DNA of 64,000 nt from Gordonia phthalatica (GCF_001305675.1 NZ_CP011853.1:3410001-3474000); one strand, 5' to 3'; shown: positions 49,598 to 58,438, counted from the stretch's first letter. The notes: generated from the letters alone by a model not told the origin. Program-made: numbers and translations.

Positions 49598-50928
49598 CGC
49601 GCCGCCACCGCCTGGGTCTGCGTCGACGTGGGCCAGGTGCCGCCGAGGAGCTGCGCAGCGCGCGCCCCCGAGGCCGCGCCGTCCTCGTGGAAGCCCCACC
49701 CGTGGTAGGCGCCGGCGAAGACGACGGCCCGGGTGTCGATCTGCGACAGTCGCTGCTGCGCCGCCACCGAGTCGAGGTCGTAGATCGGATGCTCGTAGCG
49801 CATCTCCGCGAGGACCGTCGTCGGGTCGACCAGGTCGGTACGTCCCATCGTCACGAGGTGGCGTGGACCGTCGCCCGGCAGTCGCATCAGGCGGGTCATG
49901 TCGTAGGTGACGGCAATCCCGCTGCCGTCCGGCACGCTGTCGTCGCGGATCTGGTAGTTCCAGGACGCCCGCGCGTTCATCGCGACGGGGAGCAGGCTCT
50001 CGTCGGTGTGCAGGACCGCAGGCTTCTCGACGTAGCCGATGGCGCCCAGCACGTCGGCCTGCAGCGTCGTCGGCGCCCGGAGCATCGACAGCGCCTGGTG
50101 CGGGTGCGTCGCGACCACGGCGGCGTCGAACAGAGAGGTGGTTCCGCCGGCGGTCACCGCGACACCGGAGCCGATCTCGGCGAGGTCGTCGACGGGGGCG
50201 GACAGTCGGATCTCGCCGCCGTGCGCACGCACGTGGTCGGCGACCGCGCGAACATAGGTCGCCGAACCGCCGACCACTGTGCGCCACTCGGGTGAGCCGT
50301 GGACCGACAGCATCCCGTGATGGTCGAGGAAGGTGAAGAGATACCGGGCCGGATAGCGGGCGGCCGTCTGCTCATCGCACGACCACACGGCGGCCACCAG
50401 CGGCAACAGGAAGTTCTCGCGGAAGTAGCCCGACAGGCGGCTGCGGCGCACGAAGTCGTCGAGGGACTGGTCGTCGCCGGGATCGTCGAGCACGCGGCGC
50501 GCCAGCCGATGGAACCGACTGACCTCCGCCAGCATCAGCAGGTAGCGGCCGCGCACCAGATTTCGTGGGACAGGGAACAGACCCGACAGGCCGCGCGCGC
50601 CCGCGTACTCGAGACCGGTCAGTTCCGAACGGACCGACATCGACATGTCGGTGGCCTGGGTCGCGACGCCGAGGTCGTCGAAGAGTCGGCACAGGGTGGG
50701 ATAGGTGCGGTCGTTGTGGACGATGAAGCCGGAGTCGACCGGCATCGGCGAGCCGTCGGCGGCGGTCACCTGGTGCGTGTGGGCGTGCCCGCCGAGGCGG
50801 TCATCGGCCTCAAAGATCGTCACCTGAGCGCTCGGTGCCAGGAGGTAGGCGGCCGTCAATCCGGCCACGCCGCCGCCGATCACCGCGACTCGTCGTGCCG
50901 TGGGCTGAAGGTCATTGGTTGCAGTCAC
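49594..50928 (-). CDS. FAD-dependent amine-oxidase-like protein (Rv0449c-like)
   Basis: 444 residues. Dinucleotide motif RRVAVIGGGVAGLTAAYLL, followed by IFEADDRLGGHAHTH. The NAD_binding_8/amine-oxidase fold continues to a C-terminal FAGAYHGWGFHEDG. First gene of the sigK operon, as Rv0449c is. The start chosen is GTG 50928 because the SigK-type -10 element ends at 50935 and leaves six bases, so the message would begin at this GTG (leaderless). ATG 50937 overlaps the -10 and is unlikely. Probable role: oxidation or desaturation of an acyl chain with UfaA1 and DUF1365. Confidence 0.87.
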   Translation of the reverse strand: MTATNDLQPTARRVAVIGGGVAGLTAAYLLAPSAQVTIFEADDRLGGHAHTHQVTAADGSPMPVDSGFIVHNDRTYPTLCRLFDDLGVATQATDMSMSVRSELTGLEYAGARGLSGLFPVPRNLVRGRYLLMLAEVSRFHRLARRVLDDPGDDQSLDDFVRRSRLSGYFRENFLLPLVAAVWSCDEQTAARYPARYLFTFLDHHGMLSVHGSPEWRTVVGGSATYVRAVADHVRAHGGEIRLSAPVDDLAEIGSGVAVTAGGTTSLFDAAVVATHPHQALSMLRAPTTLQADVLGAIGYVEKPAVLHTDESLLPVAMNARASWNYQIRDDSVPDGSGIAVTYDMTRLMRLPGDGPRHLVTMGRTDLVDPTTVLAEMRYEHPIYDLDSVAAQQRLSQIDTRAVVFAGAYHGWGFHEDGAASGARAAQLLGGTWPTSTQTQAVAAR

Positions 50929-50934
50929 GGAAGC

Positions 50935-50962
50935 CATTCGGAGCCACCTCGCGAGCGGATGG
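50935..50962 (-). promoter_or_regulatory. SigK-type promoter of the FAD-DUF1365-ufaA1-sigK-rskA operon
   Basis: On the minus strand CCATCC (50962-50957), then CCGAAT with 15 bases between, followed by G at 50935. Identical in form to the promoters at 53538 and 53617, and to the published SigK pattern CCATCC-N-CCGAAT apart from a shorter spacer. The predicted transcript starts at or beside GTG 50928. Confidence 0.85.
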
Positions 50963-50980
50963 GTGGGCACACTGGAAACC

Positions 50981-52423
50981 ATGAACTCAACGGCCATCGT
51001 CTGGTTTCGCCGCGATCTCCGCCTCTACGATCTGCCGTCGCTGTCGGCCGCGGCTGACCGCGCGGAGTCGGCGCTCGCCGTCTTCGTGCTCGACGACGCC
51101 CTGGTGCGTCCGTCGGGTGCACCGCGGACCACCTTCCTCGCCGGATGCCTGGAGGCTCTCGACGCCGATCTCGGCGGGCGGCTCCTGGTGGTGTCGGGCG
51201 ATCCGGTTCAGGTGATCCCCGAGCTCGTCGACGTTCTGTCCGTCGACTCGGTGCATGTGAGTGAGGATTTCGGCCCGTACGGGCGTGCCCGGGACGAGGC
51301 GGTGGAGGCGGCCCTGCCGGCCTCGGTGCCGCTGATTCGGACCGGCTCCCCGTACGCGGTGTCGCCCGGGCGCGTCCGCACCAAGGCCGGTGGGCCCTAC
51401 CGTGTCTTCACTCCGTTCAAGCGGGCGTGGCTCGACCACGGGTGGCATTCGCCCGCGCTGACGGGGCCGGACACCGTCGATTGGCTCGACCCCGATGCGG
51501 TTCTTCCGCGCGGCCGCATCGAACGTCTGGGGCGTGCCGCCGTCGCCGAGCTGCTGACCGAGGAGGCGAGTGATGCCGCGGCGTTGCCTGTCGCCGGGGA
51601 GAAGGCCGCGCTCGAGCGATGGCGCGCGTTCCGGGACGGCGGGACCAGCGAGCTGGATCGTTACGCTGACGACCGAGACCGGCCCGATCTCGACGCGACG
51701 TCACGCCTGTCGCCGTACCTGAAGTTCGGCTGCCTCCATCCGCGAACGATCCTGCACGATCTGCGGGCGCGGACCGACGACGGCGCAACCACCCTGCGCA
51801 GTGAGCTGGCCTGGCGCGACTTCTACGCGGATGTCCTCTTCCATCGCCCCGAGACTGCTCGCACCGGCGTCGACGCGAAGTTCGATCGGATGGAGTACGA
51901 CAGCGGCCCGGACGCGGATGCGGCGTTCGACGCCTGGTGCCGCGGCCGCACCGGGTACCCGATCGTCGACGCCGGGATGCGCCAGCTGCTGGCGGAGGGC
52001 TGGATGCACAACCGGGCGAGGATGATCGTGGCGTCGTTTCTCACGAAGGATCTGCACCTGCCGTGGTGGCGCGGCGCGCGGTACTTCATGACGCACCTGG
52101 TCGACGGCGACCTCGCGTCCAACCAGCACGGCTGGCAGTGGACGGCCGGGTGCGGCACCGACGCCGCCCCGTACTTCCGGGTGTTCAATCCGGTGTCCCA
52201 GGGCGAACGCTTCGACCCGTCGGGCGACTACGTGCGCCGCTGGGTGCCCGAGCTTCGCGGCATCGCAGGCAAAGCCGTGCACCAGCCGTGGAAGCAGGCG
52301 GGCGGACGCACGGCCGAGCCCGCCCTGTTCGACGCCGCCGACGGCGACCGAGGCTACCCGCCGCCGATCGTCGACCACGCTGAGGAACGCGTGGTGGCCC
52401 TGGCTCGCTACCGCGATCTGTGA
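50981..52423 (+). CDS. phrB: Deoxyribodipyrimidine photolyase
   Basis: 480-residue light-dependent DNA repair enzyme with FAD and an antenna chromophore. The N-terminal domain starts IVWFRRDLRLYDLPSL. FAD-binding signatures are LAWRDFYADVLFHRP, TGYPIVDAGMRQL, GWMHNRARM and the DNA-photolyase motif DGDLASNQHGWQWTAGCGTDA. The Trp triad region is present. ATG 50981 starts 18 bases beyond the -35 of the divergent SigK promoter. No SigK-type promoter faces this gene, so it may use another promoter, although photolyase genes often accompany this gene set in other phyla. Confidence 0.93.
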   Translation: MNSTAIVWFRRDLRLYDLPSLSAAADRAESALAVFVLDDALVRPSGAPRTTFLAGCLEALDADLGGRLLVVSGDPVQVIPELVDVLSVDSVHVSEDFGPYGRARDEAVEAALPASVPLIRTGSPYAVSPGRVRTKAGGPYRVFTPFKRAWLDHGWHSPALTGPDTVDWLDPDAVLPRGRIERLGRAAVAELLTEEASDAAALPVAGEKAALERWRAFRDGGTSELDRYADDRDRPDLDATSRLSPYLKFGCLHPRTILHDLRARTDDGATTLRSELAWRDFYADVLFHRPETARTGVDAKFDRMEYDSGPDADAAFDAWCRGRTGYPIVDAGMRQLLAEGWMHNRARMIVASFLTKDLHLPWWRGARYFMTHLVDGDLASNQHGWQWTAGCGTDAAPYFRVFNPVSQGERFDPSGDYVRRWVPELRGIAGKAVHQPWKQAGGRTAEPALFDAADGDRGYPPPIVDHAEERVVALARYRDL

Positions 52424-52437
52424 CGCGCGACGCCCGT

Positions 52438-52611
52438 CATCCCAGGCGGGCGAGTACCTCCGGCAGACCGACGGCACCCCGCACCGCGGACCGACTTCCA
52501 CTGCGTCGACGACAGGACCGGTGTTCTGGAGAGCACGAAGCCGGACGTCCGGGCGGGGTCGGTCACCAGCGCCCACGAGTAGTCCCTGCCGAGCGCCACG
52601 ATCACACAGTT
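52438..52611 (-). pseudogene. Scar: lipocalin fragment fused to SRPBCC tail
   Basis: On the minus strand 52611-52480 reads VIVALGRDYSWALVTDPART then SGFVLSRTPVLSSTQW, clearly homologous to residues about 135-180 of the lipocalin at 58490. In another frame 52478-52438 encodes GAVGLPEVLARLG and a TGA, matching the C-terminus of the SRPBCC protein at 55501. Both are decayed and lack starts. The rest of the 372-base gap holds one terminator and nothing else recognisable. It records a past duplication and deletion in the SigK block. Confidence 0.8.
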
Positions 52612-52729
52612 CGGCGGGTGGTGGCGACCGCGCTGCGGACGGTCACTCCACGCTGCTCCGACATCGTCTATTCTCCTGGTCTCCACAACGTTCCTGGTAC
52701 GGACAGCATCGGCGCGCGGAGCGCACGCC

Positions 52730-52765
52730 CGCGGTGCGTCGTCCCGATCGAGACGACGCACCGCG
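52730..52765. terminator. Bidirectional terminator after FAS1 lipoprotein gene
   Basis: Perfect 14-base stem CGCGGTGCGTCGTC (52730-52743) with its complement (52752-52765) and an 8-base loop, 30 bases beyond the stop of the minus-strand gene at 52796. No T tract. Confidence 0.8.
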
Positions 52766-52795
52766 TCGCCCGCTACCCCGCCGCCGATGCGCTCC

Positions 52796-53476
52796 TCACT
52801 TGTCGGCGGGCGGAGTGAGGACCTTGTCGATCAGGTAGACGGTCGCGTTGGCGGTGTGCACGCCACCGCAGATCACCCGCGCTCCGTCGACCGACAGATC
52901 ATCGCCGCTGCCGGTGACCTCGACGGTCGCGCCCTCGACGGTCTTGTGCTTGCCGACGACCTGATCGGGACCGAGCTGACCGGAGACGACGTGATAGGTC
53001 AGCAGGGACTTGAGCGCGGGCGCGTCGGTCTTGAGCATGTCGAGAGTGCCCGGATCGACCTTGGCGAAGGCGTCGTCGACCGGCGCGAACACCGTGAACT
53101 CGCCGCCGTTGAGCGTGTCGACGAGGTTCACCTGGGGGTTGAGCTTGCCCGACAACGCATCGGTGAGCGTGGTCAGCATCGGGTTGTTCGACGCGGCCAC
53201 GGCGACCGGTGACGTCGCCATGCCGGTCACCGAGCCCGGTCCGGTCGGCACCTTCTTGGCGTAGTCGGCGCAGCCCGGTCCCACCAGATCCGCGGCGGGG
53301 TCGGCGCTCATCGGCGACGAGTTCATGGCCGTGGTCGCCATCGGCGAGCTCGACGCCGCACTGTCCATGTCGTCACTCGAGCAGGCGGTCATCGACGCCG
53401 CGACAGCGAGGGCGAATCCCATCGCAGTCACCTTGACGGCCGTCTTTCTTCCTGCGCGCATCGTTCGTGTTCTCAT
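52796..53476 (-). CDS. FAS1-domain lipoprotein (MPT83/MPT70-like)
   Basis: 226 residues from ATG 53476 (GGGAG eight bases upstream). A basic start and hydrophobic core lead to the lipobox MTAC, so it is membrane-anchored like MPT83. A Ser/Met/Ala-rich linker follows, then one fasciclin (FAS1) domain (LTTLTDALSGKLNPQVNLVD, FTVFAPVDDAFAKVD, LTYHVVSGQL, closing VYLIDKVLTPP). Cys in GCADY and RVICGG may pair as in MPT70. Cell-surface adhesion role is inferred. Preceded by a strong SigK-type promoter and divergent from dipZ, as the mpt83-dipZ-mpt70 locus would predict. Confidence 0.92.
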   Translation of the reverse strand: MRTRTMRAGRKTAVKVTAMGFALAVAASMTACSSDDMDSAASSSPMATTAMNSSPMSADPAADLVGPGCADYAKKVPTGPGSVTGMATSPVAVAASNNPMLTTLTDALSGKLNPQVNLVDTLNGGEFTVFAPVDDAFAKVDPGTLDMLKTDAPALKSLLTYHVVSGQLGPDQVVGKHKTVEGATVEVTGSGDDLSVDGARVICGGVHTANATVYLIDKVLTPPADK

Positions 53477-53537
53477 CGGCTGCTCTCCCTTGTCGTGGAC
53501 CGCGGCGGTTGCCTGGGTCATCAGCAGTGCCGTCAGT

Positions 53538-53565
53538 CATTCGGGGCCGTCGCGAAAACGGATGG
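53538..53565 (-). promoter_or_regulatory. SigK-type promoter of the FAS1 lipoprotein gene
   Basis: Minus strand CCATCC (53565-53560), 15 bases, CCGAAT, then G (53538). Predicted start near 53531, giving a leader of about 55 bases. Part of the same pattern as the five other sites. Confidence 0.87.
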
Positions 53566-53616
53566 GTCCGATGTCGACGCGTTCTCGGTCGAGCCTGCTA
53601 GACCCGACCGCGCGAC

Positions 53617-53644
53617 CCATCCGGGACCGGTACCGCGCCGAATG
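53617..53644 (+). promoter_or_regulatory. SigK-type promoter of dipZ
   Basis: CCATCC (53617-53622), 15 bases, CCGAAT and G (to 53644). Six bases later comes the ATG at 53651, so the transcript should begin at the start codon. Divergent from the site at 53538, 51 bases between the two sites. Confidence 0.87.
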
Positions 53645-53650
53645 ACCTGC

Positions 53651-55441
53651 ATGACCTCACTGATAGCGATCGGCTTCGTCGGCGGACTCATCACCGGGAT
53701 CTCACCGTGCATCCTGCCGGTGCTGCCGGTCCTGTTCTTCTCGGGCGCCCAGAACGCGCGCACCGACGACGCAGACGGGAATGCCGAGGGTGTCGCCGAG
53801 GACGCAGGGGACGCGTCGACGCGACGGGACCGCCTCGCCGAGAGCTCCCGCCCCTACCGGGTCATCGCCGGCCTCGTGACGAGTTTCTCGCTCGTCACCC
53901 TGGTGGGGTCGAGTCTGCTGTCGCTGGTGCGCCTGCCCCAGGACAGCATCCGGTGGGCCGGTCTGGTGGTGCTGACCGCGATCGGGTTGGGACTGATCTT
54001 CCCGCGGATCGAGCAGCTCCTGGAGAAGCCCTTCGCACGACTGCCCCAGCGTTCGGTCGGTCGAGGTCGTTCCGGCTTCGGCCTGGGACTGGCGCTGGGC
54101 GTGCTGTACGTGCCGTGCGCGGGCCCGGTGCTCGCCGCGATCGTGGTCGCGGGCGCGACCGGTGAGATCGGGGCCCGCACCGTGGTCCTGACCTTGTCGT
54201 TCGCGATCGGCGCGACACTGCCCCTGCTGTTCTTCGCTCTCGCCGGGCGACGAGTCGCCGAGCGCGTCGGAGCGTTTCGCCGCAGGCAGCGCCTGATCCG
54301 CGTCGCAGGCGGCGTGGTGATGATCGCGTTGGCCGTCGGACTGGTCTTCGACGTTCCCGGCGCACTGCAACGCACGATCCCCGACTACACCGGAGCCTTG
54401 CAGAACTCCGTCGGCGGCGGCGATGATCTGAACCGCCGGCTCGATCTCGGCGGAATCGTGACCGACGAGAACCGACAGCTCAGCAACTGCACCGACGGCG
54501 CCGAGGAGTTGCAGAGCTGCGGCGCCGCACCCCGGTTGACGGGCATCACCGACTGGTTCAACACTCCCGACGGCCAGGCGCTGCCCCTGTCGCACCTTCG
54601 GGGGAAGGTGGTCTTGATCGACTTCTGGGCGTACTCGTGCATCAACTGCCAGCGAGCGATCCCGCACGTCGTGGACTGGTACCGCGCGTATCGCGACAGC
54701 GGTCTGGAGGTGATCGGCGTGCACACCCCGGAGTACGCATTCGAGAAGGTGCCGGCCAATGTCGTCACTGCCGCGCGGCGCCTGGGCATCGAGTACCCGA
54801 TCGCGCTCGATCCGGCGTTCTCGACGTGGACGAATTATCGGAACAGCTACTGGCCGGCGCAGTACCTGATCGACGCGTCCGGGACCGTCCGGCACATCGA
54901 CTTCGGCGAGGGCGGATACGAACAGTCCGAGCGGCTGATCCGAGAGCTGCTGACCGACGCGCATCCGGGGATCGATCTGCCCCGGCCCACCGAGCAGACA
55001 GACACCACGCCCACCGAGGCGACCACTCCCGAGACATATCTGGGAGTCGGCAAGGTCGTCAACTACGGCGGTTCCACGCCCTACCGTGCAGGCACCGCCG
55101 ACTTCGAGTCGCCCCGCGAACTTCGCTCCGACACCTTCGCTCTCGGCGGTCGCTGGACGCTGGACTATCAGGGAGCGCGCGCCGACCACGACGCGACCAT
55201 CACCCTCGACTACCGCGCGAAGGACGTCTACATCGTCGCGGGCGGCACCGGAACGATCAGCGTCACCGGCAGCGGCGGGACTGGCGACGGCGGGACTGTC
55301 GCCAGCGGGCCGGTCGCCTCGCTTCCGATCAGCGGACCGCCGACTCTGCACCGGATCGTGCACAGCTCGGCCGCCGAGCGCGGTCGCGTCGAGGTGTCGA
55401 TCCCGGAGGGCATGACGGTCTTCTCGTTCACGTACGGGTGA
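53651..55441 (+). CDS. dipZ: DipZ: CcdA-thioredoxin fusion
   Basis: 596 residues. The N-terminal CcdA/DsbD-like membrane domain (SPCILPVLPVLFFSGAQN, later LGVLYVPCAGPVL) carries electrons across the membrane. A thioredoxin/TlpA domain follows with the redox motif YSCINCQRAIPH, and the C-terminal DipZ beta-domain ends FSFTYG. It keeps extracytoplasmic thiols reduced. ATG 53651 is preferred; ATG 53642 overlaps the -10 element. A charged insert (TDDADGNAEGVAEDAGD) in the first loop is unusual. It is linked to an MPT83-like gene as in M. tuberculosis. Confidence 0.94.
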   Translation: MTSLIAIGFVGGLITGISPCILPVLPVLFFSGAQNARTDDADGNAEGVAEDAGDASTRRDRLAESSRPYRVIAGLVTSFSLVTLVGSSLLSLVRLPQDSIRWAGLVVLTAIGLGLIFPRIEQLLEKPFARLPQRSVGRGRSGFGLGLALGVLYVPCAGPVLAAIVVAGATGEIGARTVVLTLSFAIGATLPLLFFALAGRRVAERVGAFRRRQRLIRVAGGVVMIALAVGLVFDVPGALQRTIPDYTGALQNSVGGGDDLNRRLDLGGIVTDENRQLSNCTDGAEELQSCGAAPRLTGITDWFNTPDGQALPLSHLRGKVVLIDFWAYSCINCQRAIPHVVDWYRAYRDSGLEVIGVHTPEYAFEKVPANVVTAARRLGIEYPIALDPAFSTWTNYRNSYWPAQYLIDASGTVRHIDFGEGGYEQSERLIRELLTDAHPGIDLPRPTEQTDTTPTEATTPETYLGVGKVVNYGGSTPYRAGTADFESPRELRSDTFALGGRWTLDYQGARADHDATITLDYRAKDVYIVAGGTGTISVTGSGGTGDGGTVASGPVASLPISGPPTLHRIVHSSAAERGRVEVSIPEGMTVFSFTYG

Positions 55442-55500
55442 CGTCGGCCGGTCCGCGGTGCTCGCCGCGCCGCTCCCCTTCCCCGCTCGGCCGACGCCGA

Positions 55501-55944
55501 TCATCCCAGGCGGGCAAGTTCCTCCGACAGACCGACGGCACCCTGTTCCAGCAGCCTGCGGACCGCGGGGCGCAGCAGCGGCGCAAGCAGGCCGAACACC
55601 CCGTGGAAGTCGAACTCCACCGCATAGGTGACGGCGGTGCCGTCCGGTCGCGGCTCGATCCGAATGGTGTCGACCGCGGTCACCGCGGGCTTCTCCCCGC
55701 GCAAGCGGATCAACATGTGCGGCTCCAGGTCGACGAGCCGGTAGTCGAGGTCGGTCTCGCGACCGGCGAACCGACTGGTGACGCGGTAGACGACGTCGCC
55801 GTTCGGCGTGCCGACGTCGTCGGACAGCCGAATCACCTTCACGGCGTTCGGGTCCCACTGTTCGGCGTTGGTGAAGTCCGCCAGGTAATCGAAGACGGCG
55901 ACGGCCGGGGCGGTCGTCGTGACGGTGCGCTGCATGCTGATCAT
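55501..55944 (-). CDS. SRPBCC-family protein
   Basis: 147 residues of the START/Bet v1-like fold (polyketide cyclase/dehydrase group) that binds hydrophobic ligands: TTTAPAVAVFDYLADFTNAE near the start, WDP at about 30, central strands FAGRETDLDYRLVD, and a long C-terminal helix (LLAPLLRPAVRRLLEQ). ATG 55944 with AAGGA eight bases before. It lies 14 bases after the SDR gene and shares its SigK-type promoter. A decayed copy of its 3' end is found at 52438. Ligand unknown; a lipid is likely. Confidence 0.85.
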   Translation of the reverse strand: MISMQRTVTTTAPAVAVFDYLADFTNAEQWDPNAVKVIRLSDDVGTPNGDVVYRVTSRFAGRETDLDYRLVDLEPHMLIRLRGEKPAVTAVDTIRIEPRPDGTAVTYAVEFDFHGVFGLLAPLLRPAVRRLLEQGAVGLSEELARLG

Positions 55945-55958
55945 GGCTGTGTTCCTTC

Positions 55959-56903
55959 TCAGAGTCCGGCGGCCGCGAGGACGTCGTTCCAGACGGCGCG
56001 ACGGTCGGCCTCGTTCGTTTCTCCCGACAGCAGTCGGTAGTTCATCGGGCGCGGGCGGCGGTCGTGCCAGAAGCGGCCGGTCGGAGGTCTCGGGGTGGTC
56101 GCCGCCAGCCAGATCGCGGTGTCAGCGCCCTGCTCTGCGGTGCGCAGCAGCGGACCCATCGCGCGGCCGAAGCGTGGCAGCGACTGGGCGACCCCGGGGG
56201 TGTCGACCCAGCCGGGATGCATGCCCGCCGTCATGACGCTCGCGTCGGCCCACCGCTCGGCGAGGATCGGCACCATCTCGGTCTGGATCCGTTTGCTCCG
56301 CGCGTAGGCCCGCGCGCCGCGGTATTCGCCGGACCGGTAGTCGATGTCACCGACCGGCAGCACCGCGGTGTACATGCCGCCGGACGACATGAAGATCACC
56401 CGCGCGTCCGAGCTCGCCGCGAGCTGCGGGAGCAGTCGTTCGGTGAGTCGGATCGGGCCGAGGACGTGGGTCGCCAGCGACAGTTCGTGCCCGTCCGGCG
56501 ACTCGGTGCGGGTCCGGGGCATCACGCCCGCGTTGTGCACCACGACGTCGACGGAGTCTTCGGCGAGCCGGGCCGCGAGATCGTCGACGTCGTGGGGGTC
56601 CGACATGTCGCCGAGTTCGATACTGACCCGGGCATGTGGTCGTCGTGCCTCGAGGTCGGCGCGGACACGGTCGGCGCGTTCGCGATCTCGTCCCACCAGG
56701 ATCACTCGACCGCCCAGCGCCAGCGCGCCGGCGGCGATGGCCGCGCCGATGCCGGAGGTCGCGCCCGTCACCACTACTGTCCTCCCGGTCAGCGCTTTCG
56801 ATTGAGGATCGTCGTCGGGCCACGACGCCGCGCGCACCCGGTAGCCCACCCGCGAGTAGCCTGCGACCACCGCTCGGTCGAGTGCTGTGTCGAGCAGTTT
56901 CAT
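55959..56903 (-). CDS. SDR-family oxidoreductase of the SigK block
   Basis: 314-residue extended-type SDR: TGATSGIGAAIAAGA near residue 45, HNAGVM, SSGGMYT and YARSKRI (Tyr and Lys). It resembles the retinol-dehydrogenase/oxidoreductase DHRS group. The N-terminal 40 residues precede the Rossmann fold, as in several lipid-acting SDRs. Start ATG 56903 lies 32 bases downstream of the predicted start of a SigK-type promoter. Followed immediately by the SRPBCC gene, so the two form an operon. Cytosolic; the substrate is unknown. Confidence 0.86.
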   Translation of the reverse strand: MKLLDTALDRAVVAGYSRVGYRVRAASWPDDDPQSKALTGRTVVVTGATSGIGAAIAAGALALGGRVILVGRDRERADRVRADLEARRPHARVSIELGDMSDPHDVDDLAARLAEDSVDVVVHNAGVMPRTRTESPDGHELSLATHVLGPIRLTERLLPQLAASSDARVIFMSSGGMYTAVLPVGDIDYRSGEYRGARAYARSKRIQTEMVPILAERWADASVMTAGMHPGWVDTPGVAQSLPRFGRAMGPLLRTAEQGADTAIWLAATTPRPPTGRFWHDRRPRPMNYRLLSGETNEADRRAVWNDVLAAAGL

Positions 56904-56941
56904 CGGTGTTCCATGCCTTTCCGTTGTCCGAACACTGCAGT

Positions 56942-56969
56942 CATTCGGAGCGGTCGCCGATTCGGATCG
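56942..56969 (-). promoter_or_regulatory. SigK-type promoter of the SDR-SRPBCC operon
   Basis: Minus strand CGATCC (56969-56964), 15 bases, CCGAAT and G (56942). One base differs from CCATCC in the -35. Predicted start near 56935, leader about 32 bases. Confidence 0.8.
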
Positions 56970-57000
56970 GTCCGCGGTGTTCCAGGTGAATGACGTCAGG

Positions 57001-57028
57001 CGATCCGGGTGAGCATCGGCTCCGAATC
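57001..57028 (+). promoter_or_regulatory. SigK-type promoter of the TIGR01777 gene
   Basis: CGATCC (57001-57006), 15 bases, CCGAAT and C (57028). Same CGATCC variant as the divergent promoter at 56942, with 31 bases between the two. Predicted start about 57035, leader about 42 bases. Confidence 0.8.
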
Positions 57029-57076
57029 ACTCAACGTCATGACTCAGCGTCGAACCACCACTGGTAAGGAACCCAG

Positions 57077-58432
57077 ATGAGCTTTGAGCACACCGCCCTT
57101 CTCGATGCCCCGATCGACGAGGTCTTCGCCTGGCACGAACGCCAGGGAGCACTGCTGCGGCTGCTCCCGCCGTGGCAGCCGATGCGGGCGGTCCGCGAGG
57201 CGTCGTCGATCGCCGACGGGCACGCGATCCTCGGTCTGCCCGGCGGATTGCGATGGCGCGCGCAGCATCTCGTCGATGAGTACGACCCGCCGCATCGGTT
57301 CGTCGACGAGCGGATCTCCGACGGGATCGCCACCCTTCCCGCCCTGCTGTCCGGTCCGTGGAGGCACGAGCACGAGTTCGCCGAAGAGAGCGCGACCACC
57401 ACCCGCCTCACCGATCGGGTCCACACCGCCGTGCCCGCGACGCTGCTGCGGCCCACCTTCCGCTATCGGCACCGGCAGCTGGCCGACGACCTCGCCTCCC
57501 ACACGTCGGCCCGCGCTGCGGGTCTGGCACCGTCGGTGGTGGCGGTCAGCGGCGCCTCCGGAATGGTCGGCTCCCAACTCTGCGCGTTCCTCACCACCGG
57601 CGGCCATCGGGTGATCCGCCTGGTTCGCCACGATCCGCGGAGCCGGGACGAACGTCGGTGGGACCCCGACGCCCCGGCCGCCGACCTGCTCGACGGAGTC
57701 GACGCGGTGATCCATCTCGCGGGAGCCCCGATCGCCGGCCGATTCACGGACCGGCACCGTGCCGCGGTGCGCGACAGCCGCGTCGGACCGACGCGCCGCC
57801 TCGCGGACGCGGCCGCCGGCGCCACGGACGGACCGACGGTGTTCATCAGCGCCTCGGCGATCGGCTTCTACGGGCACGAACGGCCTGACGAGACGCTCGA
57901 CGAGAGCGCCGCCTCCGGCGACGACTTCCTCGCAGACGTTGTGCGGTCGTGGGAGGAGGCGACTGCGCCCGCAGCGCAGGGCGGTCTCCGGACCGTGCAG
58001 GTGCGGACCGGCATCGTCCAGAGCCCGCGCGGGGGCACCCTGCAGATCCAGCGTCCGCTGTTCACGGCGGGTCTCGGCGGTCGTCTGGGCAGCGGGAAGC
58101 AGGTGCTGTCGTGGATCGACCTGGACGACCTCGTCGACGTCTATCACCGCGCACTGTACGACGCCGAGCTGTCCGGCCCGGTGAACGCGACGGCTCCGGA
58201 ACCCGTCGCCGGGACCGAGTACGCGAAGACTCTCGCATCGGTGTTGCGGCGGCCTGCGCTGCTGCCGACGCCCGCGCTCGGCCCACGGCTGATTCTCGGT
58301 GACCAGGGCGCCCGCGAGCTGGCGCTGGCCGACCAGCGCGCGGTGCCCGCAGCGCTCGCCGCCCGGGGACATCGGTTCCGCAGGGGATCGCTCGAGGCCT
58401 GCCTCCGGCACCAGTTGGGTCGCATGCACTGA
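57077..58432 (+). CDS. TIGR01777 NAD-epimerase-like protein with N-terminal SRPBCC domain
   Basis: 451 residues in two domains. Residues 1-140 form an SRPBCC/cyclase-like domain (SFEHTALLDAPIDEVFAWHE). From about 155 an extended Rossmann fold begins (VVAVSGASGMVGSQLCAFL) with the TIGR01777 hallmarks HLAGAPIAGRFT, SASAIGFYG and GSGKQVLSWIDLDDLVDVY. Homologues (for example Rv2216/YfcH) are implicated in division or stress responses without known substrate. ATG 57077 has AAGGA six bases before. Single-gene unit ending at a strong terminator. Confidence 0.9.
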   Translation: MSFEHTALLDAPIDEVFAWHERQGALLRLLPPWQPMRAVREASSIADGHAILGLPGGLRWRAQHLVDEYDPPHRFVDERISDGIATLPALLSGPWRHEHEFAEESATTTRLTDRVHTAVPATLLRPTFRYRHRQLADDLASHTSARAAGLAPSVVAVSGASGMVGSQLCAFLTTGGHRVIRLVRHDPRSRDERRWDPDAPAADLLDGVDAVIHLAGAPIAGRFTDRHRAAVRDSRVGPTRRLADAAAGATDGPTVFISASAIGFYGHERPDETLDESAASGDDFLADVVRSWEEATAPAAQGGLRTVQVRTGIVQSPRGGTLQIQRPLFTAGLGGRLGSGKQVLSWIDLDDLVDVYHRALYDAELSGPVNATAPEPVAGTEYAKTLASVLRRPALLPTPALGPRLILGDQGARELALADQRAVPAALAARGHRFRRGSLEACLRHQLGRMH

Positions 58433-58438
58433 GCCGCT

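Noticed and set aside
53702..55858. 718-codon open frame on the minus strand
   Set aside because: Antisense to dipZ, whose CcdA and thioredoxin motifs and SigK-type promoter are clear. The product is Arg/Ala/Gln-rich with no domain.
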